Positions 28,484 through 38,256 are shown, counted from the stretch's first letter. The stretch: DNA of 64,000 bases from Ollibium composti (GCF_004801285.1 NZ_SSNY01000003.1:434001-498000), one strand, 5' to 3'. The notes: generated by a model from the letters alone, not told the origin. Made by a program: numbers and translations.

Positions 28484-30595
28484 ATGGACGATAGAGACAA
28501 CAAACCGCCGCGCGGCCGCAAGCCGGGCGGACAACGCCCCTCAGGTGCAGGCCATTCCGGCCCGCGCTCCCCTGGCGCCGGCAAGGGCGGCAAGCCCGCC
28601 TTTGGCGGCGGCAAGAAGCAGTTCGGCAAGCCGCGCACGGCTGCCGGCGGGCCGGAGCGCGATTTCAAGCGCGACCGCAAGCCCTACAAGCCGCGCGAAG
28701 AGCGAAGCGGCGAGCCCGGCGAACGGCCGCAGCGCGCCTTCGGCGGCGAGCGTCCTTTCCGCAAGGATGCGGCGGCCGAAGGCGGGGCGCAAGCGCGGCC
28801 TTTCCGCAAACCGTACCAGAAGCGCGAAGGCGATGACCGGCGCTCGTCCGCCGGCGACAAGCCTTACCGGACGCGGGAGGGCGGCAAGCCCTACGAAAAG
28901 CGCGATGAAGGGCGCAAGCCGTTCAGGCCACGCGGCGAGCGTCCGGCCGGCAATGACGGCGAAAGGACGGGACGCCCGTTTCGACGCGACGAGCGCCCCG
29001 AAGGCGAAAGGGCAGGCGGCGGATTTCGCGGCGATCGCAAGCCGTTCCAGAAGCGCGAAGGGGACGACAGGCGACCGTCCGGTCCACGCCCCGGCCGTTT
29101 CGAGCGCAGCGCGGCGCGTAGCGGTACCGATGCGGTGCGCGGCGAACGTCCGCCGCGGCAATTCTCCGACGGGCCGAGGCCGCCGCGCAAGCCGTACGAC
29201 AAGCCCGCAGGCGGAGAGCGGGAGGCTCGCTTCGACGAGCCCAAGCGCGACTTCGGCGACCGCCCGAAGCGCGATTTCGAAGATCGCCCCAAGCGTGACT
29301 TCGGTGACCGTAAGCCCGGCGGCTTCAGGTCCCGTCCGCGCATCGAGGATGCGGCCGAGGAAAGCGGCGAGCGCATCGCCAAGCGGCTGGCGCGCGCCGG
29401 CATCGCCTCGCGCCGCGACGCCGAGGAACTGATCGCCGCCGGCCGGGTGAAGGTGAATGGCAAGGTCGTCGAGACGCCCGCCTTCAACGTCTTGGCAAGC
29501 GATGTCATCCATCTCGACGGCATGGAGATCCCGCCGGTCGAGCGCACGCGCCTGTTCCTGTTCCACAAGCCGGCCGGCGTGGTGACCACCAACCGCGACC
29601 CGGAAGGGCGCAAGACCGTGTTCGACGTCCTGCCGGTCGACCTGCCACGGCTGATGACGGTCGGGCGGCTCGACATCAACACCGAGGGCCTGCTGCTTCT
29701 GACCAATGACGGCGGCCTGTCGCGTGTCCTGGAACTGCCGGCCACCGGCTGGTTACGCCGCTATCGCGTCCGCGTCCACGGCAAAGTGGAAGAGCAGGCT
29801 CTGGCCGGTCTGAAGGACGGCATCGCCGTCGACGGTGTCTTCTACGGCGCGGTCGAGGCCTCGCTGGAGCGCACGCAGGGCACCAACGCCTGGCTGACCA
29901 TCGGCCTGCGCGAGGGCAAGAACCGTGAGGTCAAGAACATCCTCGGCGCGCTCGGCCTCGACGTGACGCGGCTGATCCGTATCTCCTACGGGCCGTTCCA
30001 GCTCGGCGAACTGCCGGAAGGCCATGTGCTGGAGATCAAGGGGCGCACGCTGCGCGAACAGCTCGGCGAGCGGCTGGTCGAAGAGTCCGGCGCGAATTTC
30101 GAGGCCGACGTGCTGAAGCCCTTCTCCAACAAGCCGGTGCGCCGGACGGAGCCGAGGCCGGAGCAGCCCGAGCGCGCGCGGCCCATGCGCGACGGCAACC
30201 GCCAGCCGATCGGCGAAGGCGGGCTCATCAAGGCGCGCAAGCGCCGCGAAAACAGCCGCGACGAGGCGCTTGGCAAGCTTTCGACCCGGCCGGAGCGAGG
30301 CGGCTTCGGCGAAAAATCCGGGTTCGGCGGCAGGCCGGGCCGGGATTTCTCCGACAAGCCCAACCGGGGTCCCGACCGTGGCCCGGCGCGTGGTGGCAAA
30401 CGCGAGCGCGATGAGCGCCCGATGGACCCGCCTGGCCAGCGCCGTGCCAATGTCTGGATGGCGCCGGGGGCGAGGCCGCAAAGCAAGAAAGCCGAGGGCG
30501 AAGAAAACCGCAAGCCGCGCAACGCCCGGCCGCCTCGCTCCGGATCGGGTGGCGATCGGCCACGCCCGAAGTCGGGCGGACCGAAGAAGCGCTGA
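28484..30595 (+). CDS. rluB: RluB-type 23S rRNA pseudouridine synthase with long disordered arms
   Basis: 703 residues, far longer than the 250-300 of typical RluB. The catalytic core lies at about 285-560: an S4 RNA-binding domain (RLARAGIASRRDAEELI, GRVKVNGKVV) and a RsuA/RluB domain with the catalytic aspartate D397 in GRLDINTEGLLLL. The first ~285 residues and last ~140 are low-complexity, rich in Arg, Lys, Gly, Pro, Asp and Glu. They include the short tandem repeat KRDFGDRP/KRDFEDRP/KRDFGDRK near 254-280. Such arms are common in alphaproteobacterial relatives and probably bind RNA. Stop and rsmD start overlap (TGATG), coupling two rRNA-modifying enzymes. Confidence 0.92.
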   Translation: MDDRDNKPPRGRKPGGQRPSGAGHSGPRSPGAGKGGKPAFGGGKKQFGKPRTAAGGPERDFKRDRKPYKPREERSGEPGERPQRAFGGERPFRKDAAAEGGAQARPFRKPYQKREGDDRRSSAGDKPYRTREGGKPYEKRDEGRKPFRPRGERPAGNDGERTGRPFRRDERPEGERAGGGFRGDRKPFQKREGDDRRPSGPRPGRFERSAARSGTDAVRGERPPRQFSDGPRPPRKPYDKPAGGEREARFDEPKRDFGDRPKRDFEDRPKRDFGDRKPGGFRSRPRIEDAAEESGERIAKRLARAGIASRRDAEELIAAGRVKVNGKVVETPAFNVLASDVIHLDGMEIPPVERTRLFLFHKPAGVVTTNRDPEGRKTVFDVLPVDLPRLMTVGRLDINTEGLLLLTNDGGLSRVLELPATGWLRRYRVRVHGKVEEQALAGLKDGIAVDGVFYGAVEASLERTQGTNAWLTIGLREGKNREVKNILGALGLDVTRLIRISYGPFQLGELPEGHVLEIKGRTLREQLGERLVEESGANFEADVLKPFSNKPVRRTEPRPEQPERARPMRDGNRQPIGEGGLIKARKRRENSRDEALGKLSTRPERGGFGEKSGFGGRPGRDFSDKPNRGPDRGPARGGKRERDERPMDPPGQRRANVWMAPGARPQSKKAEGEENRKPRNARPPRSGSGGDRPRPKSGGPKKR

Positions 30596-31149
30596 TGCGC
30601 ATCGTTGGCGGCGCCTTGCGCGGACGGCCGTTGGCCACGCCGCGCGATCACTCCATCCGCCCGACCACCGACCGCGCGCGCGAGGCCGTCTTCAACGTGC
30701 TGGCGCATCGCTTCGCGGATCGGCTGGAGGGCGCGCGGGTGCTCGACCTGTTCGCCGGCACCGGCGCGCTGGGGCTGGAGGCGCTGTCGCGGGGAGCTGG
30801 CTTTGCGCTCTTCATTGAGGAATCGGCCGAAGGCCGCGGCCTGATCCGCTCCAATGTCGAGGCCTTCGGGCTCACCGGCCGCACCAAGATCTTCCGCCGC
30901 GACGCCACGGCATTGGGCGAAGCGGGCACGATGGCGTCTTTCGGTCTGGTCTTCGCCGATCCGCCATACGGCAAGGGGCTGGGGGAGCGCGCGCTGCGCT
31001 CGGCCGCCGACGGCGGCTGGCTGGCGCCCGGCGCCCTGTGCGTGGTCGAGGAGGCGGCCTCCGCTCCGTTCGAGCCGGGAACCGGCTTCGCGATCATCGA
31101 CGAACGCGGCTACGGCGAAACCGTCATCCGCTTCATCGAGGCCGAATGA
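30595..31149 (+). CDS. rsmD: 16S rRNA (guanine966-N2)-methyltransferase RsmD
   Basis: Methylates G966 of 16S rRNA in assembled 30S subunits. 184 residues. MRIVGGALRGRPLATP is the typical RsmD start; LDLFAGTGALGLEALSRG is the SAM-binding motif I; FADPPYG is the catalytic N-methyltransferase motif IV. Starts within the rluB stop (TGATG), so translation is coupled. Confidence 0.95.
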   Translation: MRIVGGALRGRPLATPRDHSIRPTTDRAREAVFNVLAHRFADRLEGARVLDLFAGTGALGLEALSRGAGFALFIEESAEGRGLIRSNVEAFGLTGRTKIFRRDATALGEAGTMASFGLVFADPPYGKGLGERALRSAADGGWLAPGALCVVEEAASAPFEPGTGFAIIDERGYGETVIRFIEAE

Positions 31150-31261
31150 CGGCGCTTTGCCCGACTTCGGCCGCGTTTGCCGGGCAGATGACGGATAATT
31201 CATTTCCCGCGCCTTTGCGCCCAACCTATCGTTTCGCAATGATTTTCCACCGGAGTCGTCG

Positions 31262-32632
31262 ATGACAATGCTGGCCGCGCGGCTCCGCTCCTGCTTCGTC
31301 GTCCTGGTGCTGGTGGCAGGCTCCGTCATTCCGGCGGCGGCCGAGCAGAAGGCCGGGCAGGCCGATATCACCGATTTCACGCTGGCCAACGGCATGCAGG
31401 TCGTCGTCATTCCCGACCGCCGCGCGCCGATCGTCACCCATATGGTCTGGTACAAGGTGGGCAGCGCAGACGAACCGCCCGGCAAGTCCGGCATCGCCCA
31501 TTTCTTCGAGCACCTGATGTTCAAGGCGACGAAGACCTATCCGGAAGGCGCCTTCGACAAGGCCATCGCGGCCATCGGCGGCAGCAACAACGCCTTCACC
31601 TCCTACGACTACACTGCCTTCTATGAGACCGTGCCGCCTGCGGCGCTGGGCGAGATGATGGCGTTCGAGGCCGACCGGATGCGCAACCTCATCCTCGACG
31701 ACAAGACCATCGTCACCGAGCGCGACGTCATCCTGGAAGAGCGCCGCGCCCGCGTCGACAACGATCCGGGCTCCCTTCTGGAGGAGGAAGTGGACGCCAC
31801 GCTGTGGCAGAACCAGCCCTATCGCATCCCGGTCATCGGCTGGAAACAGGAGATCGAGAAGCTGGACCGCGCCGACGCGCTGACCTTCTACGACCACTAT
31901 TATCGCCCCAACAACGCGATCCTCGTGGTGGCCGGCGACGTCGATGCCGAGACGGTGCGCGCGCTGGCGGAAAAGTCTTACGGCAAGCTGGAGCGCGGAC
32001 CGGACCTGCCGCCGCGCATTCGCCCTGTCGAGCCCGAGCAGAATTCGCGCCGCACGGTGACGCTGACCGACGCGCGCGTCGGCGAGCCGAGCTTTTCGAC
32101 GCAATGGGTGGTGCCGTCCTACCATACGGCGAAACCCGGCGAGGCCGAGGCGCTGGACCTGTTGTCGGAAATCCTCGGCGGCGGCCCGCGCAGCCGGCTC
32201 TACCAGGAACTGGTGGTCAGGAAGAAGATCGCCACCAGCGCCGGCGCCTCCTTCCAGGGCAACATGCTGGACGATACCAATTTCGCCGTCTACGCCGAGC
32301 CGCGCGACGGCAACAGCGTCGCCGATGTCGAAGCGGCGGCGAATGCCGAGGTGGCGCGCATCGCGACCGGCGGCGTCACCGAAGAGGAACTCGACCGCGC
32401 GAAGGACCGTTTTATCCGCTCGACCGTTTTCGCCCGCGACAGGCAGGATGCGATGGCCAACATGTATGGCGCGACGCTCGCCACAGGCGGAACGATCGAG
32501 GATATCACCGGCTGGCCCGACCGCATCGCCAAGGTGACGGCAGACCAGATCAAGACGGCTGCGGCGCGTTATCTGGTGCCGGACCGCTCGGTGACGGGCT
32601 ATCTTCTGCCCAAGACGCAGGTGGCCAACTGA
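31262..32632 (+). CDS. M16 family zinc peptidase, catalytic subunit
   Basis: 456 residues. Signal peptide ([22 protein letters not shown]) for export, then an N-terminal M16 domain with the inverted zinc motif HFFEH (H80, E83, H84) and the downstream glutamate in [13 protein letters not shown] (E159/E160). A second M16-type domain follows ([14 protein letters not shown]). Processing peptidases of this group act in the periplasm. ATG 31262 has GGAG at 7 bases. The following gene is a homologue lacking the metal motif and overlaps by one base, so a heterodimer is likely. Confidence 0.92.
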   Translation: MTMLAARLRSCFVVLVLVAGSVIPAAAEQKAGQADITDFTLANGMQVVVIPDRRAPIVTHMVWYKVGSADEPPGKSGIAHFFEHLMFKATKTYPEGAFDKAIAAIGGSNNAFTSYDYTAFYETVPPAALGEMMAFEADRMRNLILDDKTIVTERDVILEERRARVDNDPGSLLEEEVDATLWQNQPYRIPVIGWKQEIEKLDRADALTFYDHYYRPNNAILVVAGDVDAETVRALAEKSYGKLERGPDLPPRIRPVEPEQNSRRTVTLTDARVGEPSFSTQWVVPSYHTAKPGEAEALDLLSEILGGGPRSRLYQELVVRKKIATSAGASFQGNMLDDTNFAVYAEPRDGNSVADVEAAANAEVARIATGGVTEEELDRAKDRFIRSTVFARDRQDAMANMYGATLATGGTIEDITGWPDRIAKVTADQIKTAAARYLVPDRSVTGYLLPKTQVAN

Positions 32633-33990
32633 TGGAAGCCGCTCCGAAGCCTTTCCATGCACGCCTTGTTCTCGGCGTCGCCACGCTTTTCCTGTCGGCT
32701 TTCTTCCTGATCCTGCCGGCGCTCTCGGCGCGCGCGGCCGTCGCCATCCAGGAAGTGAAATCGGACAAGGGCGTCACCGCCTGGCTGGTCGAGGATTACA
32801 CGGTGCCGATCGTGGCGGTCCGTTTCGCCTTCGACGGCGGTTCGACACAGGACCCGCCCGGCAAGGAGGGACTGGCGAACCTGATGACCGGCCTGTTCGA
32901 CGAGGGCGCGGGTGATCTCGACAGCGACGCCTTCCAGACGAGCCTCGACGACGCCGGCGCCGAGATGAGTTTCAACGAGACGCGCGACGCCGTCTACGGC
33001 TCCATGCGCATGCTGGCGGAGCGCAAGGACAAGGCCTTCGACCTGCTTCGGCTGGCTGTGCAGCATCCGCGTTTCGACAAGGCGCCGATCGACCGCATCC
33101 GCGCCCAGATCGTCGCCGGCATCGTTTCGGGCGAGCGCGATCCCGATACGGTCGCCGCCCGCAAATGGGCCGAGGCGATCTATGGCGGCCATCCCTATTC
33201 GCGCTCCGGGCAGGGCACGAAAGAAAGCGTCGCGTCGCTGACCGCCGAAGACCTGCATGCCCTGCACAAGGCGCTGTTCGCCCGTGGCGGCCTGCATGTG
33301 GCGGTGGTCGGCGCCATCGACGCGGCGACGCTGAAGCGCAAGCTGGACGAAGTATTCGGCGACCTGCCGGCGGAGCCCGCGCTGCAAGCCGTGCCGGACG
33401 CCGAACTCAAGCTCGGCCAGCGGCTTGAGGTGAACTACGACCGCCCGCAGACCTCGCTGCAATTGGCCTGGCCGGGCGTTCCCCGCGATGCACCGGAATT
33501 CTACGCGGCAGCCCTGATGAACGAGATCCTCGGCGGCGGCACCTTCACCTCGCGGCTGTTCAAGGAAGTGCGCGATAAGCGCGGGCTCGCCTACAGCATC
33601 AGTTCCGGGTTGATGAACAGCGAGCATTCGTCCTCGCTGGTGATCGGCACGGCGACCCGCTCCGACCGCGCCGCCGAGACGCTGGCCGTCATCCGCGACG
33701 TGGTCAAGGGCATGGCCGGGCAGGGGCCGACCGAGGAGGAACTTGCCGCCGCGAAGGCCTACACTGTCGGCGCCTACGCCATCAACAACCTGGATTCCTC
33801 CGCGTCGATCGCCTCGACGCTGGTCGAACTGCAGATCGAAGGGCTGGGCATCGACTATATGCAGCGGCGCGCCGGCTATATCGACGCGGTGACGCTGGAC
33901 GAGGTGAAGGCCGTCGCCAGAAAGCTTCTTTCGGTCGATCCCGCCGTCATGGTCGTTGGCCCGCCGCTACCCGACGGGAGCAAGGGATGA
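32632..33990 (+). CDS. M16 family peptidase-like protein, non-catalytic subunit
   Basis: 452 residues. Signal peptide/anchor (LVLGVATLFLSAFFLILPALSARA). It aligns in plan with its neighbour, but at the metal site it has GLANLMTGLFDEGAG instead of HxxEH, so it should be inactive alone. The C-terminal half keeps the conserved RLFKEVRDKRGLAYS. Known M16B pairs combine one active and one inactive chain, which fits this coupling (stop TGA and start ATG share a base). The much longer open frame upstream (from 31804) runs inside the first gene and is not coding. Confidence 0.92.
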   Translation: MEAAPKPFHARLVLGVATLFLSAFFLILPALSARAAVAIQEVKSDKGVTAWLVEDYTVPIVAVRFAFDGGSTQDPPGKEGLANLMTGLFDEGAGDLDSDAFQTSLDDAGAEMSFNETRDAVYGSMRMLAERKDKAFDLLRLAVQHPRFDKAPIDRIRAQIVAGIVSGERDPDTVAARKWAEAIYGGHPYSRSGQGTKESVASLTAEDLHALHKALFARGGLHVAVVGAIDAATLKRKLDEVFGDLPAEPALQAVPDAELKLGQRLEVNYDRPQTSLQLAWPGVPRDAPEFYAAALMNEILGGGTFTSRLFKEVRDKRGLAYSISSGLMNSEHSSSLVIGTATRSDRAAETLAVIRDVVKGMAGQGPTEEELAAAKAYTVGAYAINNLDSSASIASTLVELQIEGLGIDYMQRRAGYIDAVTLDEVKAVARKLLSVDPAVMVVGPPLPDGSKG

Positions 33991-34832
33991 GCCCGACCTT
34001 CGGCATCGCCTTCGGCGGCGGCGGTGCGCGCGGCCTTGCCCATATCCATGTCATCGAGGCGCTGGACGAACTGGGCATCCGCCCGGTCGCCATCGCCGGT
34101 TCGTCCATCGGCGCCATCATGGGGGCCGGCATGGCCGCCGGCATGAAGGGCCGGGACATCCACGACCATGCCCGTTCCATTCTCGGCACCCGCGCGCAGG
34201 TGGCGAGCCGCATGTGGAAGGCGCGGCCGGGCAGTTTCGCCGAAGCGATGCAGGGCGGCCTGCATGTCAGCCAGTTCAATGTCGAGCGCATCCTCAAGGC
34301 GTTCCTGCCGGAAGCCGTTCCGGACCGTTTCGAGGACCTCGCGATTCCGCTGAAGGTGACGGCCACCGACTATTTCGGCCATGAACTGGCGGTCTTCGAC
34401 AGCGGCGACCTGCATTCGGCGCTTGCCGCCTCGGCGGCGATCCCCGCTGTCTTCCGGCCGGTCTCGCGTGACGGCCGCCTGTTGATCGACGGCGGCATCT
34501 ACAACCCGGTGCCGTTCGACCTGATCGAGCGCGACGCCGACATCGTCGTCGCCGTCGATGTCGTCGGCGCGCCCTCGGAGGCCGAGCGCAAGCGGCCGAG
34601 TTCGGTCGACCTGATGTTCGGCGCCACGCAGCTGATGATGCAGTCGATCATCGCCAACAAGCTGATGCAGTGCCGCCCGGATATTTTGATCCGGCCGCCG
34701 GTCTCGCGCTTCCGCGTCCTCGATTTCCTCAAGATCGACGCGGTCATGGCGGAGACGGTTGCCGTGAAGGATGAAGTGAAGCGCGAGGTCGAGCGGGCCC
34801 TGGCCGCGCACTACCAGCCGCAGAAGCACTGA
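33987..34832 (+). CDS. Patatin-like phospholipase
   Basis: 281 residues, RssA/YchK-like. The patatin Ser-Asp dyad is intact: oxyanion glycines FGGGGARG (9-16), nucleophile elbow GSSIG with Ser40, and DGG with Asp168. No signal peptide is seen, so a cytoplasmic lipid acyl hydrolase is likely. The start overlaps the previous stop by 4 bases (ATGA), so it is co-translated with the M16 pair; the functional link is unknown. Confidence 0.92.
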   Translation: MSPTFGIAFGGGGARGLAHIHVIEALDELGIRPVAIAGSSIGAIMGAGMAAGMKGRDIHDHARSILGTRAQVASRMWKARPGSFAEAMQGGLHVSQFNVERILKAFLPEAVPDRFEDLAIPLKVTATDYFGHELAVFDSGDLHSALAASAAIPAVFRPVSRDGRLLIDGGIYNPVPFDLIERDADIVVAVDVVGAPSEAERKRPSSVDLMFGATQLMMQSIIANKLMQCRPDILIRPPVSRFRVLDFLKIDAVMAETVAVKDEVKREVERALAAHYQPQKH

Positions 34833-34910
34833 GGTGCAGCCGGCGGCGCCCACCATTGCACAAGCCGGATCGGAACAATAGATGGTGGTCCGGGAAACAG
34901 GAAAGTGGAC

Positions 34911-36254
34911 ATGACCGACAGGCTGGATTCGGCCAAACTCACCGATCGCGTCGCGGCCCTCGTCGAGGCCGCCACGCGCGCCGGCGCCGATGCGGCCGAT
35001 GCCGTGGTGGTGCTCGGCCGCTCCACCGGCGTCTCGGTGCGGCTGGGCAAGGTGGAAAACACCGGCGCTTCCGAGAACGAGGACGTTTCCCTGCGCGTGT
35101 TCGTCGGCAAGCGCGTCGCCTCGGTGTCTGCCACCGCCTCCTCCGACCCGAAGGCCCTGGCGGAACGCGCCGTGGCGATGGCGAAAGTCTCGCCGGAGGA
35201 CCCCTATCAGGGATTGGCCGATCCGGCGCTGCTCGCAAAGGCGCCGCGTGACCTTGACCTTTTCGATGCCACCGAGGTGTCGGCGGAGCAGTTGAAGAAC
35301 GATGCGCTGGCCGCCGAGGAAGCAGCCCTCGCAGTGAAGGGCGTGACCAATTCCGCCGGCAGCGGCGCCAGCGCCGGCATGGGCGGACTGGTGCTCGCCA
35401 CCTCGCACGGGTTTCTCGGCCAGTATGTCGCCACCCGCTTCTCGCGCTCCGTCAGCGTTATTGCCGGCGAGGGCACCGGCATGGAGCGTGACTACGAATT
35501 CTCCTCTCGCCAGCATTTCTCCGATCTCGACGCGCCCGACTGGATCGGCCGTTCGGCCGGCGAGCGGGCGGTGAAGCGGATCGGCGCGCGCAAGGCCGCG
35601 ACCGGTCCGGTCGACGTGGTGTTCGATCCGCGCGTGGCGCGCGGCATCGCCGGCCACCTTGCCGGTGCGGTCAACGGCGCTTCGGTCGCCCGCAAGACCA
35701 GCTTCCTGCGCGACATGATGGGCAAGCAGGTGGCGTCAGCCGCCATCACCGTCACCGACGAGCCGCTGCGCGTGCGCGGCCAGGCGTCCCGGCCGTTCGA
35801 TGGCGAGGGCGTCGAGGGCGAGCGGCTGCTGCTGATCGAGAACGGCGTCTTGAACCACTGGACGCTTTCCACCTCGGTCGGGCGCGAACTCGGGCTGGCG
35901 ACCAACGGGCGCGGCGCGCGCAGCGGCTCGCAGGTGTCACCGTCCTCCACCAACCTCGCCATCGAGCCCGGCAGCCGCACGCCGCGGGACCTGATCGGCT
36001 CGCTGAAATTCGGCTTCTACGTGACGGAGGTGTTCGGGCAGGGCGTCAACATGGTGACGGGCGAGTATAGCCGCGGCGCTTCCGGCTTCTGGATCGAGAA
36101 CGGCGAACTCGCCTACCCGGTATCTGAGGTAACCATCGCCTCCAATCTCAAGACGATGTTCCTCGCCATGGAAGCCGCGAACGACCTCGACCGCAATTTC
36201 GGCACCGCGGCGCCGACCCTGATGATCACGGGCATGACCCTTGCCGGAAGCTGA
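34911..36254 (+). CDS. TldE/PmbA family metalloprotease subunit
   Basis: 447 residues of the TldD/PmbA family. The TldE-type features are visible: VRLGKVENTGASENEDVSLRVFVGKR at the N-terminus, VVFDPRVARGIAGHL, and the C-terminal GSLKFGFYVTEVFGQGVNMVTGEYSRGASGFWIENG. TldE pairs with TldD (zinc-binding) to cleave peptides such as microcin or antitoxin. TldD is not in the window. ATG 34911 has AGGAAA upstream; GTG 34905 is an alternative two codons earlier. Confidence 0.9.
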   Translation: MTDRLDSAKLTDRVAALVEAATRAGADAADAVVVLGRSTGVSVRLGKVENTGASENEDVSLRVFVGKRVASVSATASSDPKALAERAVAMAKVSPEDPYQGLADPALLAKAPRDLDLFDATEVSAEQLKNDALAAEEAALAVKGVTNSAGSGASAGMGGLVLATSHGFLGQYVATRFSRSVSVIAGEGTGMERDYEFSSRQHFSDLDAPDWIGRSAGERAVKRIGARKAATGPVDVVFDPRVARGIAGHLAGAVNGASVARKTSFLRDMMGKQVASAAITVTDEPLRVRGQASRPFDGEGVEGERLLLIENGVLNHWTLSTSVGRELGLATNGRGARSGSQVSPSSTNLAIEPGSRTPRDLIGSLKFGFYVTEVFGQGVNMVTGEYSRGASGFWIENGELAYPVSEVTIASNLKTMFLAMEAANDLDRNFGTAAPTLMITGMTLAGS

Positions 36255-37047
36255 GACACGAGCGCGGATCGCTCCGGAAGCCGACCTTGCCCTACTGCGC
36301 GACGCGGCGCGGCAGGCGGGGGCGATCGCCTTGCGCTATTTCGGCAAAGACCCGCAGGTCTGGATGAAGGAAGGCGCTTCGCCGGTCAGCGAAGCCGACT
36401 ACGCCGCAGACGCCTATCTGCGCGAGACGTTGCTTGCCGCCCGTCCCGACCATGGCTGGTTGTCGGAGGAAACCGCCGACGATCCGGCCCGGCTAAAGGC
36501 GCGGCGCCTGTTCGTCGTCGATCCGATCGACGGCACGCGCGGCTTTCTTGAAGGGAAGGATACCTGGTGCGTCAGTGTCGCCCTTGTCGAGGACGGCCGC
36601 ACCATCGCCGGCGTGCTCGAATGCCCGGCCAAGCGGGAAACCTATTGGGCGCTGCCGGGGCAGGGCGCGTTCTGCAACGGCAGGCGCATCACGGTGCGCG
36701 CTGACTCGGCGCGGCCCGATGTCGCCGGCCCGAAGCCGATGCTGGACGCCTTGCCGCCGGAGTGGAGCGAGCGCATCCATCGCGCCGCCTATGTTCCCTC
36801 GCTCGCCTATCGGCTGGCGATGATCGCCAACGGTTCGCTCGACGCGACCTTCGTCAAGCCGAACGCGCATGACTGGGACATCGCCGCTGCCGACCTCATC
36901 CTGCACGAAGCGGGCGGGCGCCTGCTCGACCGTGAAGGCCGCCGGCCCCGCTACGGCGGTGCGGAAATCCGCCACGGTGCGCTTTGCGCGGGCAGCGGCG
37001 CGCTGCTGGACGTCATGGCCGGGATCGTCGCCGGCTACGGTCGTTGA
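36241..37047 (+). CDS. Inositol-monophosphatase family, CysQ-like 3'(2'),5'-bisphosphate nucleotidase
   Basis: 268 residues. Mg-dependent phosphatase fold with the first metal motif DPIDGTRGF (94-102), the acid pair LSEETADD, and WDIAAADLILHEAGG near the C-terminus. Likely substrates are PAP from sulfate assimilation or inositol phosphates. The start is awkward: the only in-frame start near the upstream stop is TTG 36241, overlapping tldE by 14 bases with no clear Shine-Dalgarno. The next ATG would remove the first 41 residues, which look conserved. Confidence 0.85.
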   Translation: MPEAETRARIAPEADLALLRDAARQAGAIALRYFGKDPQVWMKEGASPVSEADYAADAYLRETLLAARPDHGWLSEETADDPARLKARRLFVVDPIDGTRGFLEGKDTWCVSVALVEDGRTIAGVLECPAKRETYWALPGQGAFCNGRRITVRADSARPDVAGPKPMLDALPPEWSERIHRAAYVPSLAYRLAMIANGSLDATFVKPNAHDWDIAAADLILHEAGGRLLDREGRRPRYGGAEIRHGALCAGSGALLDVMAGIVAGYGR

Positions 37048-37222
37048 CGTTTCGATGGTTTCAAAGTGACGCGCTTTGTTCTAGAGCATTTTGCAGCCGG
37101 GCGGAATCGTCAGGCGTCGCATGAATGCGGCAAGGGAAATCAGGCTGGAGCAGCGGCATCGCGTTCGCCGGAACGCACGCTGCTTTGAAGCGCCCAAATC
37201 GAAAAGATGCGAAGGACGGTCC
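37048..37222. other. Intergenic region before the LPS operon
   Basis: 175 bases. It contains TTCTAGAGCATTTTGCAGCC, a short motif of a type scattered through rhizobial intergenic DNA. It probably carries the promoter of the DUF4170-acyltransferase-waaA-lpxK operon, but no clear -35/-10 pair was identified. Confidence 0.35.
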
Positions 37223-37468
37223 ATGACCGGCGAGAATGCGAACAAGCAACTGCTTCACCTCGTCTTCGGCGGCGAGCTGAAGACGCTCGGCGGGACAGAA
37301 TTCCGCGACCTCGACCAGCTCGATATCGTCGGCATCTATCCCGACTACGAGAGCGCGAAGACCGCCTGGAAGGCCAAGGCCCAGGCAAGCGTCGACAACG
37401 CCCACATGCGCTATTTCGTCGTGCATCTGCACCGCCTGCTCGACCCTGAAAGCAAGGCCGGCGCGTGA
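37223..37468 (+). CDS. DUF4170 protein
   Basis: 81 residues: LLHLVFGGELKTLGGTEFRDLDQLDIVGIYPDYESAKTAWKAKA in segments, then HMRYFVVHLHRLLDPE. This matches the small DUF4170 family, which is almost confined to alphaproteobacteria and has no known function. First gene of the LPS operon; its stop overlaps the acyltransferase start (GTGA). ATG 37223 has AAGGAC upstream; an in-frame extension to 37091 is not conserved. Confidence 0.85.
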   Translation: MTGENANKQLLHLVFGGELKTLGGTEFRDLDQLDIVGIYPDYESAKTAWKAKAQASVDNAHMRYFVVHLHRLLDPESKAGA

Positions 37469-38256
37469 CGATGGACGAACGGGCGGCCGATCCGCGGGCA
37501 GGGCAGGCTTCGGCGCCGAAGAAGCGCGGGGCGGTCAAGACCCTGTGGAAGCGGGTTCGCGCGCCGCTGGCGCAGTCCAGCCTGGTCAAGAACATGATCG
37601 CCAGCCTGATCAAGCTCACCATGCACTTCATCCGGCTGACCAATCCGAAGGTGGCCGGCCAGCCGGCCTTCGAGAACACCGTCTTCGAGCGGGAGGAGCC
37701 GGCGATCCTGGCGCTGTGGCACGGTCAGCACATCCTGCTGCCGGCCTTCTATCCCAGCCGCAGGCCGCTGGTCGCCATGGTGTCGCGCAGCGCCGACGCC
37801 GAGGTCAACGCGCTGGTGGTCGAGAAATTCGGCATCGAGACCGTGCGCGGCTCCGGCGGCCGCGAGAGCGCCCGCAATCTCGACAAGGGCGGAGCGAAAG
37901 CCCTGATCGCCCTGAAAAAGGCGCTGGTGGCGGGCAAGAACGTCTGCATGATCGCCGATATCCCGCACGGCACGCCGCGCGACGCCGGTCTTGGCGTCAT
38001 CCTCCTGGCCAAGCTCTCCGGCCGGCCGATCTATCCGGCCGCCCTTGCCACCAGCCGCCGCAAGGTGCTGGAGAAAAGCTGGGACAAGACCACCATCAAC
38101 CTGCCGTTCGGCCGCTCGGCCCTGATCGCGGCCCAGCCGATCTTCGTGGCGTCCGACGCCGACGAGGCGGAGATGGAGCGCAAGCGCCTTGAGGTTACCG
38201 ACGCGCTGAACGCCGCCACCGCCGAAGCCTACCGCATGGTGGACGGCACGAAATGA
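37465..38256 (+). CDS. DUF374 lysophospholipid acyltransferase family protein
   Basis: 263 residues. The acyltransferase motif is ILALWHGQHILLPAF, followed by VAMVSRSADAEV and VRGSGGRESARNL, and ADIPHGTPRDAGLGV. DUF374 proteins belong to the LPLAT superfamily and lie next to LPS genes in rhizobia. A role in adding a fatty acid (for example a very long chain) to lipid A is reasonable but unproven. Start GTG 37465 overlaps the DUF4170 stop with AAGG seven bases before; ATG 37471 is the alternative. Overlaps waaA by 4 bases. Confidence 0.88.
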   Translation: MTMDERAADPRAGQASAPKKRGAVKTLWKRVRAPLAQSSLVKNMIASLIKLTMHFIRLTNPKVAGQPAFENTVFEREEPAILALWHGQHILLPAFYPSRRPLVAMVSRSADAEVNALVVEKFGIETVRGSGGRESARNLDKGGAKALIALKKALVAGKNVCMIADIPHGTPRDAGLGVILLAKLSGRPIYPAALATSRRKVLEKSWDKTTINLPFGRSALIAAQPIFVASDADEAEMERKRLEVTDALNAATAEAYRMVDGTK

